From positions 1 to 19,366 of the forward strand of contig DAINSQ010000092.1 of the NCBI GenBank assembly GCA_036741235.1: 19,366 bases of DNA, given 5' to 3'. The DNA is from JABWBR01 sp036741235 (GTDB taxonomy: Bacteria; Bacteroidota; Bacteroidia; Chitinophagales; Saprospiraceae). This document shows positions 7,308 to 13,707 of this stretch, piece after piece. The notes under the pieces are model-generated. The model searched no databases. It saw only the letters and a list, made by a program, of their open reading frames with translations, and was not told where the DNA came from. A program made the translations under genes and the position numbers. Positions within the stretch are counted from its first letter, which is position 1. Every line of letters begins with the position of its first letter.

Positions 7308-7351
7308 CCGCTTGAAGCGGTCAGACCGGTAGCGGTCAGACCGGTAGCGGT
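7292..7351. repeat. 21-bp palindrome plus 15-bp direct repeats, left of gap 1
   Basis: Positions 7292-7312 and 7316-7336 are perfect reverse complements of 21 bp around a TGA loop. The arms are built from the 15-bp unit agcggtcagaccggt, which continues as a further direct copy to 7351. The palindrome contains the DUF1295 stop codon (7305-7307) and could act as a bidirectional terminator for the converging genes. Confidence 0.93.
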
Positions 7352-7451
7352 NNNNNNNNNNNNNNNNNNNNNNNNNNNNNNNNNNNNNNNNNNNNNNNNN
7401 NNNNNNNNNNNNNNNNNNNNNNNNNNNNNNNNNNNNNNNNNNNNNNNNNNN
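7352..7451. other. Assembly gap 1 (100 N)
   Basis: Exactly 100 N, the customary placeholder for a gap of unknown length. The 55 bases left of it (7297-7351) are identical to the 55 bases right of it (7452-7506), so the gap may be an unmerged overlap rather than missing DNA. Confidence 0.97.
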
Positions 7452-7506
7452 TACCGGTCTGACCGCTTGAAGCGGTCAGACCGGTAGCGGTCAGACCGGT
7501 AGCGGT
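7452..7506. repeat. Palindromic 15-bp repeat, right of gap 1
   Basis: This is identical to 7297-7351: one inverted pair of the 15-bp unit around a TGA loop (arms 7453-7467 and 7471-7485), then another direct copy. It ends one base before the frr stop codon (7508-7510). Confidence 0.93.
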
Positions 7507-7507
7507 G

Positions 7508-8074
7508 TTAAACGGTCATTATGTCCTTTTCCTTCACCTCCAGCATGTGGTCTACCGCCTTAATATACTTATCGGTGAGGGCCTGTACTTCTATCTCTTT
7601 TTTCTTGCCCATATCTTCGGGCAGGCCGTCTTTGACTGCCTTTTTGAAGCCTTCCATCGCTTTGTGACGGGCGCTGCGAATGCTCACCTTTGCCTCTTCG
7701 CCGAGCGCTTTGGCTTTTTTCACCATTTCCTTGCGGCGTTCTTCGGTAAGCGGGGGAATATTAATGCGTATTATCTCGCCGTCATTGCCTGGTGTAAACC
7801 CGAGGTTTGCTTCCATAATAGCCCTTTCGATAGGCGCCAGCATGTTTTTTTCCCAGGGTTGAATAACAAGCGTTCTGGCGTCAGAAATACTGACGTTGGC
7901 AATTTGCCCGAGTGGGGTTGGCGAACCGTAGTAGTTGACCATCACGCTGCCCACCATTGCGGGGGAAGCTTTCCCGGTACGTACCTTCGCAAGCTCGCCT
8001 TCCAGATGTTCCAGGGCGTGTTTCATGGCGTCTTCAGCGCCTTTCAGCATATTATTAACTTCTTCCTGCAGCAT
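7508..8074 (-). CDS. frr: Ribosome recycling factor
   Basis: Predicted 188-residue factor that, together with EF-G, splits the post-termination ribosome; cytoplasmic. The sequence is typical throughout: KVRTGKASPAMVGSVMVNYYG with Arg32, the SPTPLGQIANVSISDARTL segment, QPWEKNMLAPIERAI and IRINIPPLTEERRKEMVKKAK, then a long C-terminal helix. The family is normally about 185 residues, so the ATG at 8074 fits. It is the last gene of the minus-strand run serS - zinc metallopeptidase - frr, 32 bp after the metallopeptidase stop, so it is probably co-transcribed. In many bacteria frr instead follows pyrH. The palindromic repeat of gap 1 sits directly after its stop codon. Confidence 0.97.
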   Translation of the reverse strand: MLQEEVNNMLKGAEDAMKHALEHLEGELAKVRTGKASPAMVGSVMVNYYGSPTPLGQIANVSISDARTLVIQPWEKNMLAPIERAIMEANLGFTPGNDGEIIRINIPPLTEERRKEMVKKAKALGEEAKVSIRSARHKAMEGFKKAVKDGLPEDMGKKKEIEVQALTDKYIKAVDHMLEVKEKDIMTV

Positions 8075-8106
8075 AATTTATCAAGCGTTTAAAAGTAGGT
8101 CTTTGT

Positions 8107-8805
8107 TTAGTCTCTGCTGGCGCCCATATAGCGCATAATCAGATAGAGCAAAGTAGCTATTGAAGCCAGCGCTGCCACTACATACGTCATTGCGGCCCAC
8201 CACAAAGCGTCTTTCGCGCCGTCGTATTCTGCATTGCGGGCTACGCCGGTATTGTCGAGCCAGGCCAGGGCGCGGCGGCTGGCGTCAAATTCTACGGGGA
8301 GGGTCACCACGCTAAAAAAGGTAGTAATGGCAAAAGCCGCAATAGTAATCAGCAATAACGTAGGGCTGCCATTGACGCCAAACATACCCAATGCGGCCAT
8401 CAGCAGGAATTGCTGCAAATTGGCGGCGATATTCACTACCGGCACAATTGCCGAGCGAAACTGGAGCCACACATAGGCATTGGCATGCTGCACGGCATGC
8501 CCGCATTCGTGGGCGGCAACAGCGGCAGCGGCGATGCTGCGACCGTGATATACATCGGGGCTCAGGCGCACCCTTTTGTGGAGCGGATCATAGTGGTCAG
8601 ACAAAAAGCCGGCGTGTTCTTCTACTTCTACATCGCTAATATTGTAATGCCGCAACATGGCTTCCGCCACCTCGCGACCGCTCATGCCGTTGCGGAGCGC
8701 AAACTGGCTATAGTGGGCAAATTTACTTTTCAAGCGACCGCTTACCACTGCGCCGATCAATGCAAAAACAACTGTTACAATCAAATAACCCATGGTCGTG
8801 ATCAA
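8107..8805 (-). CDS. YugP-type neutral zinc metallopeptidase (membrane)
   Basis: Predicted 232-residue inner-membrane protein of the YugP / Zn_peptidase_2 family. The zinc-binding motif HECGH spans residues 99-103 (AAHECGHAVQHA), and a probable third ligand is Glu172 in TLPVEFDASRRA. An N-terminal helix (about 6-22), a hydrophobic pair in the middle (about 118-168) and a C-terminal helix (about 203-224) give the usual layout of roughly four membrane segments. The family is widespread, its substrates are unknown, and a membrane quality-control role like that of HtpX is often assumed. An alternative start is Met5. It lies 8 bp downstream of serS and 32 bp upstream of frr on the same strand, consistent with an operon. 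Confidence 0.9.
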   Translation of the reverse strand: MITTMGYLIVTVVFALIGAVVSGRLKSKFAHYSQFALRNGMSGREVAEAMLRHYNISDVEVEEHAGFLSDHYDPLHKRVRLSPDVYHGRSIAAAAVAAHECGHAVQHANAYVWLQFRSAIVPVVNIAANLQQFLLMAALGMFGVNGSPTLLLITIAAFAITTFFSVVTLPVEFDASRRALAWLDNTGVARNAEYDGAKDALWWAAMTYVVAALASIATLLYLIMRYMGASRD

Positions 8806-8813
8806 TTCATTTT

Positions 8814-10091
8814 TTAGTTAATCAAATTGAAACCCGTATAAGGTTGCAATACACTGGGTATAACAATTCCATCCGCCGTTTGGTTGTTTTCCAACAATGC
8901 GGCTACTATACGCGCCAACGCCAGGGCGCTGCCGTTAAGGGTATGTGCCAGGCGGGTGCCCTTGCCGTCGCGAAAACGCAAACGCAAGCGATTGGACTGG
9001 TAGGTTTCAAAATTTGATACGGAGCTGACCTCAAGCCAGCGCTGTTGCGCGGCGGAATATACCTCAAAGTCGAAGGTAAGCGCCGAGGTAAAACCCATAT
9101 CTCCTCCGCAAAGACGCAAAATGCGATAAGGCAATTCCAGCTTGTCCATCACACCGGAAACATGGTCGAGCATCTGGTGGAGGGTTTCATACGACTTATC
9201 AGGGTGTTGTATTTGTACGATTTCCACTTTGTCAAACTGGTGCACGCGGTTGAGCCCACGCACATGAGCGCCATAAGAGCCGGCTTCGCGACGGAAACAG
9301 GGCGTATACCCCGTGAGTTTGATTGGAAAATCGCTTTCCTCCAGAATCGTATCGCGGTATATATTAGTAAGCGGCACTTCTGCCGTAGGGATGAGATACA
9401 AATTATCGCGCTCCACAAAATACATCTGCGCCTCCTTGTCGGGCAATTGGCCTGTAGCCCTGGCGGTATCTTCATTCACCATCAGCGGCGGCATAATTTC
9501 CTCATAGCCGGCTTTGGTAGCTTCATCAAGGAAAAAACTGATCAATGCGCGCTCCAACCGGGCGCCCTTGCCACGGTACACCGGAAAGCCGGAACCCGTG
9601 AGTTTGACGCCCAATTCGAGGTCGAATAATCCGTACTTCCTGGCCAATTCCCAATGTGGCAACGCATCTTCCGGCAGGGCCGGCAATTCGGCGCCCCAAG
9701 CCTTAAACACCTCATTGTCATCGGCAGAAGTACCCGGCGGCACCGACTCGTGCGGTATATTGGGGACTTTGTACAGTAATTGCTCCAGGGCGTCTTTTGC
9801 CTGGTTCATCCTTTCTTCCAGCGCAGCAGCCTGCTCCTTGAGCGCGGCAACCCGGTTTTTGAGTTGCTCGGCGTCGTCTTTGCGGCCCTGTTTCATCAGA
9901 TCACCCACCTCCTTCGACAAGCGATTGCGCTCGGCCAACGACGCGTCAAGTTCCGTTTGCGATGATTTGCGGGTATTATCCAACTCCAGGATGTCGTCAA
10001 TAATTGCCAAATCCTGCTCGCTATAGTTCCGGCGTTTCAGCCCTTCTATAACTCGCGCCTTCTGCTCGCGAATGAAATTTAGTTCCAACAT
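8814..10091 (-). CDS. serS: Seryl-tRNA synthetase
   Basis: Predicted 425-residue class II aminoacyl-tRNA synthetase that charges tRNA-Ser and also supplies Ser-tRNA-Sec where that is used. The N-terminal half has the long antiparallel coiled-coil arm (about residues 25-105) that grips the tRNA variable arm. The catalytic core shows the TAE serine-binding motif (236-238), motif 2 FRREAGSYG (266-274) and motif 3 NGSALALARIVAALLEN (from 386). I placed the start at the ATG at 10091 (MLELNFIREQ), which gives the family length; an open frame reaches 10223 but runs through the promoter region. It is the first gene of the minus-strand operon. A candidate promoter with TATCTTTG at 10176-10169 gives a leader of about 70 nt. 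No T-box or other riboswitch was recognised. Confidence 0.97.
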   Translation of the reverse strand: MLELNFIREQKARVIEGLKRRNYSEQDLAIIDDILELDNTRKSSQTELDASLAERNRLSKEVGDLMKQGRKDDAEQLKNRVAALKEQAAALEERMNQAKDALEQLLYKVPNIPHESVPPGTSADDNEVFKAWGAELPALPEDALPHWELARKYGLFDLELGVKLTGSGFPVYRGKGARLERALISFFLDEATKAGYEEIMPPLMVNEDTARATGQLPDKEAQMYFVERDNLYLIPTAEVPLTNIYRDTILEESDFPIKLTGYTPCFRREAGSYGAHVRGLNRVHQFDKVEIVQIQHPDKSYETLHQMLDHVSGVMDKLELPYRILRLCGGDMGFTSALTFDFEVYSAAQQRWLEVSSVSNFETYQSNRLRLRFRDGKGTRLAHTLNGSALALARIVAALLENNQTADGIVIPSVLQPYTGFNLIN

Positions 10092-10168
10092 GTTGATAGT
10101 AATAGCTAAAAGCGCTTCACGCGCCGTCCAATTGAACTTTTTTAACAGGAGTAGGTTTATAATTTTTG

Positions 10169-10199
10169 CAAAGATACTATTTGAATTAATAAAATTAAA
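10169..10199 (-). promoter_or_regulatory. Candidate serS promoter
   Basis: On the minus strand TTTA (10199-10196), a 3-of-4 match to the -33 box, is followed by 19 nt and then TATCTTTG (10176-10169), a perfect TAnnTTTG box. It overlaps the -33 region of the rho promoter on the other strand. Confidence 0.6.
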
Positions 10200-10209
10200 C
10201 GTATTTTTG
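10180..10209 (+). promoter_or_regulatory. Candidate rho promoter
   Basis: TTTG (10180-10183), an 18-nt spacer and TATTTTTG (10202-10209) match the Bacteroidota consensus TTTG-N19-TAnnTTTG apart from one base of spacing. A start near 10215 would leave an unusually long untranslated leader before rho. Confidence 0.7.
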
Positions 10210-10485
10210 CAGCAGCAAGACACAGAGGCTCTCCGCTACAACTGGCCTTTCCACCTGCAAATGGTTTGTGTCTACTCCATTTCCTAAGCATTTCCACTTT
10301 ACAGCACTATTTAGCGACAACGTTGGAGGGCAATAGAAGGAGCGGGCATCATTGCAGCATACGAAGGACGAGCGGTTCTCCACAACAACATTCCACAGTT
10401 AATTTTACACACAACCCGATTGATCATATATCTAATCATTATTCACACTACGCGTGCACCATTTCTGTAATACACCAACTACATC

Positions 10486-12219
10486 ATGTACGACATTTTG
10501 CAATTGAACGATATGCTCGTTCCTGAACTCAGGGACTTGGCCGAGCGAATGGGAATAGCAGGTTATAAGAAAATGGCCAAACAAGAGCTCATTCACCAAA
10601 TCCTGGACCGCCAGGCCCTCGAGTCTTCCCCCCAACAAGACTTACAAGAGGTTATAGATTTTGACGACGACGACGATATCAACCCCACCTATAATTATGA
10701 CCCTGACGACGACGACGATATCATTCCCCCTGTCTTTGATGAAGACCCCGTAGCCCCCCCTGCCGAAGAAGGAGAAGAGGAAGAAGAAGAGGACGATGAC
10801 GAATCCGGCACGGAACGTCGTAAACGCGCCCGCAAACGCATTAGCCGCTCTGAAATTGATCTCCCTACGCCGCCCCGCGAACGCGAAGAGCCCATTATTA
10901 GATCCAGCCGCCGCCGCCTGGAAGAAGAATTGTATATGAACGAACCCCCGCGGCCTGTGGGTCGCGACAGAGACAGGGACAGGGACAGGGACCGAGACAA
11001 GGACCAACAACAGCCGCCAGTTCAGCCGTCAACTCCTCCTGCCTATACCCCTGAAGGCGATCAAGGCCAGGGCGAAGACAGCAAGTTCGATATCGAACTC
11101 GACGGCATCATTGAAGGCGAAGGTATCCTCGAAATGATGCCTGATGGCTATGGCTTTCTTCGTTCTGCCGATTATAACTACCTGACTTCTCCCGACGATA
11201 TATACGTATCGCCATCCCAGATCAAATTATTCGGTTTGCGCACGGGCGATACGGTACGCGGCGCTATTCGCCCCCCCAAAGAGGGCGAAAAGTATTTTGC
11301 CCTGCTCCGCGTATCGAAAATCAACGGCCTCGACCCACAGGATATCCGCGACCGGGTGCCCTTTGATTACCTGACGCCGCTGTTCCCCACCGAGAAATTT
11401 AAATTGATCACTTCACCCACCGGCCGCGATTTCGGCAACAGGATGATTGATCTGTTTACGCCTATCGGCAAAGGCCAGCGCGGCTTGATAGTGGCCCAAC
11501 CCAAAACCGGTAAAACGTTTTTGCTCAAGGATATCGCCAACGCAGTCTCCAAAAACCACCCCGAGTGCTACATGATCGTGTTGCTCATCGATGAGCGCCC
11601 CGAGGAAGTTACCGATATGCGCCGCAGCGTTGACGCAGAAGTGATCGCCTCAACTTTCGACGAACCCGCCGACAACCACGTACGCGTGGCTGGCATCGTT
11701 CTGGAAAAAGCCAAAAGGCTCGTAGAATGCGGCCACGATGTGGTGATCCTGCTCGATTCGATTACGCGTCTGGCACGCGCTTATAATACTGTCGCCCCCG
11801 CCAGCGGCAAGGTGCTCTCCGGCGGCGTGGAAGCCAACGCCCTGCAAAAACCCAAGAAATTCTTCGGCGCCGCTCGAAATGTGGAAGGCGGCGGCTCGCT
11901 TACGATTCTGGCTACCGCTTTGATCGATACCGGTTCGAAGATGGACCAGGTGATCTTCGAAGAATTCAAGGGCACCGGCAACATGGAACTGCAACTCGAC
12001 CGCAGCCTCGCCAACAAACGGATGTACCCCGCTATCGACCTCACCAAGTCAAGCACGCGCCGCGACGAACTCCTGCTCGACAAGGATACCCTCCAGCGTA
12101 TGTTTATTCTGCGCAACCACCTCGCCGACATGAAACCCGACGAGGCTATGGAGTTCCTGCGTAAACACCTTACGACAACTACAAGCAATGAGGAGTTCCT
12201 GAGTTCGATGAATGGATAG
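10486..12219 (+). CDS. rho: Transcription termination factor Rho with a long disordered insertion
   Basis: Predicted 577-residue RNA-dependent helicase that ends transcription; a hexamer in the cytoplasm. Domains: Rho N-terminal helical domain (about 3-45, ILQLNDMLVPELRDLAERMG), a low-complexity insertion (about 50-200), the cold-shock-like RNA-binding domain (about 205-275, GEGILEMMPDGYGFLRS), then the RecA-type ATPase with the Walker A motif QPKTGKT (338-344), Walker B VVILLDSITRLAR (419-431) and the R loop SGGVEANALQKPKKFFGAARN region. E. coli Rho has 419 residues; the extra length is the insertion, which contains acidic blocks (D5, E/D runs), a basic patch RRKRARKR and an (RD)n tract at about 160-171 encoded by a gacagg tandem repeat. 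Such insertions are known in Bacteroidota, and in Bacteroides thetaiotaomicron the disordered region supports phase separation. The long C-rich leader suggests autoregulation. Confidence 0.97.
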   Translation: MYDILQLNDMLVPELRDLAERMGIAGYKKMAKQELIHQILDRQALESSPQQDLQEVIDFDDDDDINPTYNYDPDDDDDIIPPVFDEDPVAPPAEEGEEEEEEDDDESGTERRKRARKRISRSEIDLPTPPREREEPIIRSSRRRLEEELYMNEPPRPVGRDRDRDRDRDRDKDQQQPPVQPSTPPAYTPEGDQGQGEDSKFDIELDGIIEGEGILEMMPDGYGFLRSADYNYLTSPDDIYVSPSQIKLFGLRTGDTVRGAIRPPKEGEKYFALLRVSKINGLDPQDIRDRVPFDYLTPLFPTEKFKLITSPTGRDFGNRMIDLFTPIGKGQRGLIVAQPKTGKTFLLKDIANAVSKNHPECYMIVLLIDERPEEVTDMRRSVDAEVIASTFDEPADNHVRVAGIVLEKAKRLVECGHDVVILLDSITRLARAYNTVAPASGKVLSGGVEANALQKPKKFFGAARNVEGGGSLTILATALIDTGSKMDQVIFEEFKGTGNMELQLDRSLANKRMYPAIDLTKSSTRRDELLLDKDTLQRMFILRNHLADMKPDEAMEFLRKHLTTTTSNEEFLSSMNG

Positions 12220-12240
12220 GTTGTTCTCTAACATACCAGC

Positions 12241-13587
12241 ATGCTATTTGAACGACAATCGCTCGTTATACTGGAAAAAGCGCTGCAGGAACTCGAAGCG
12301 GGCTTTGAGTTGCCTGCTCTTTCGCACGATTACCCTTATGAAGCGATAGAAAGAGTATTACACTCCGTTGTACAACGCCTGCGCGACAATTACCCCTATT
12401 TCCATCCCCTGTATGCCGGGCAGATGCTCAAGCCGCCGCATCCGCTGGCCCGCGCCGCCTATATGCTGGCCATGTGGATCAATCCGAACAACCACGCTCT
12501 CGACGGCGGGCGTGCCAGCTCGGCCATGGAAAAAGAAGTAGTACGCGACCTGGCGGCTATGTTCGGCTGGGAGACACACCTGGGCCATCTCACCGGCGGC
12601 GGAACCATGGCCAACCTGGAAGCGCTCTGGGTGTCGGGGCAACTACACCCGGGTAAATTGGTGGTCGCCTCCGAATTTGCACACTACACCCACCAGCGCA
12701 TTTCGGGCGTTTTGCAACTGCCTTTCCGGAAAATAACAGGCAATGCTCGCGGAGAAATGGACCTGGTAGCCCTGGAATTACTGCTCGAAGAAGGCCAGGT
12801 CGGCACAGTGGTCGTTACCCTTGGCGCGACGGGTACCGGCGCAATCGACCCGCTGTCCGACGTGCTGCAACTGCAAAAACGCTTCGGTTTTCGCATCCAC
12901 GTCGACGCAGCGTATGGAGGATATTTTGGATTGGCCGACAACCTCACGCCCGAAGCTCGCCGGCATTTCGACAGCGTCTCGCAGGCCGACAGCATCGTGA
13001 TAGACCCCCACAAGCACGGCTTGCAGCCCTACGGTTGCGGTTGTGTGTTATTCAAAGATCCGGCGGTGAGCAAATTTTACCTGCACGACTCGCCCTATAC
13101 TTATTATAGCTCAAGCGATATTCATTTGGGCGAAATAAGCCTGGAATGCTCGCGTCCCGGCGCTGCAGCAGTAGGCCTTTGGGCTACCCACCAATTGCTG
13201 CCTCCGGTAAAAGGCGGAGTTTTTGCCGCCGATATTAGCACTTGCCGCTCCGCCGCGCTGGAGTTCTATGACAGGCTGAAAGCCGACCCACGCTTCCTGG
13301 TTTTTCTCGAACCCCAACTTGATATCGTAATTTGGGCGCTGCCGGGGCAGTGTACCTCGGAGATGTCGGCGGCTGCAAACCGCTATTTTCACGAGGCCGA
13401 GAACCGGCATTTGTATTTGTCGCTATTCAAATACCCGGCCAAATATCTGGCACAAATGGGAATTGATGTTACTGTCGATAGCGAATACTTGACTTGCCTG
13501 CGTTCCTGCTTAATGAAACCGGAGCACGGGGAGTGGCTGGAAGTGATATGGGGGAACGCCTCAGGTGGTGGCAAGGTGGCAAGGTGA
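12241..13587 (+). CDS. PLP-dependent group II decarboxylase family protein
   Basis: Predicted 448-residue pyridoxal-phosphate enzyme of the group II decarboxylase family (glutamate, aromatic amino acid and cysteine sulfinate decarboxylases). Landmarks: PPHPLARAAYMLAMWINPNNHALDGGRAS near the N-terminus, TGGGTMANLEAL (118-129), HVDAAYGG with Asp222 (contacts the pyridine nitrogen), and DPHKHGLQPYGCG with Lys258 as the Schiff-base lysine. His or Trp at substrate-defining positions cannot be judged by eye, so the substrate is left open; a bifunctional or sphingosine-lyase-like member is also possible. It starts 21 bp after rho, probably in the same transcript. The C-terminal residues GGGKVAR and the stop TGA (13585-13587) run into the octamer array at 13573, so the tail of the protein is repeat-derived. 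Confidence 0.85.
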   Translation: MLFERQSLVILEKALQELEAGFELPALSHDYPYEAIERVLHSVVQRLRDNYPYFHPLYAGQMLKPPHPLARAAYMLAMWINPNNHALDGGRASSAMEKEVVRDLAAMFGWETHLGHLTGGGTMANLEALWVSGQLHPGKLVVASEFAHYTHQRISGVLQLPFRKITGNARGEMDLVALELLLEEGQVGTVVVTLGATGTGAIDPLSDVLQLQKRFGFRIHVDAAYGGYFGLADNLTPEARRHFDSVSQADSIVIDPHKHGLQPYGCGCVLFKDPAVSKFYLHDSPYTYYSSSDIHLGEISLECSRPGAAAVGLWATHQLLPPVKGGVFAADISTCRSAALEFYDRLKADPRFLVFLEPQLDIVIWALPGQCTSEMSAAANRYFHEAENRHLYLSLFKYPAKYLAQMGIDVTVDSEYLTCLRSCLMKPEHGEWLEVIWGNASGGGKVAR

Positions 13588-13652
13588 CAAGGTGACAAGG
13601 TGACAAGGTGACAAGGTGACATGGTGACATGGTGACATGGTGACAAGGTGAG
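13573..13652. repeat. Octamer tandem array, unit aaggtgac
   Basis: Ten 8-bp units: one aaggtggc, five perfect aaggtgac, three atggtgac and a final aaggtgag. The first two units encode the end of the decarboxylase (its stop codon lies in unit 2) and the rest is non-coding. A decayed relative lies at 4090-4121. The array ends 55 bp before the next start codon at 13708. Confidence 0.95.
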
Positions 13653-13707
13653 ATGAATCCAAAACCAGAATAACACGTATAAGAACGAAACAAGCTAAAC
13701 CAGCACG

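Larger units (their letters stand above)
10092..10485. promoter_or_regulatory. Divergent serS/rho control region with a long C-rich rho leader
   Basis: This stretch of 394 bp without a gene separates serS (-) from rho (+). It holds the two interlocking promoters listed separately and a rho leader of about 270 nt from a predicted start near 10215. The last 105 nt before the rho ATG (10381-10485) contain 31 C and only 7 G by my count, a C-rich, G-poor composition like a Rho loading (rut) site. Short open frames here have no protein-like features. Confidence 0.6.

Noticed and set aside
7292..7506. CRISPR array
   Set aside because: The 15-bp units are adjacent or inverted, with no unique spacers.
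9045..9629. 194-residue open frame on the plus strand
   Set aside because: It lies antisense to the catalytic core of serS and shows no motif.
10266..10526. 86-residue open frame in the rho leader
   Set aside because: The composition is not protein-like, and it overlaps the well-supported rho start in another frame.
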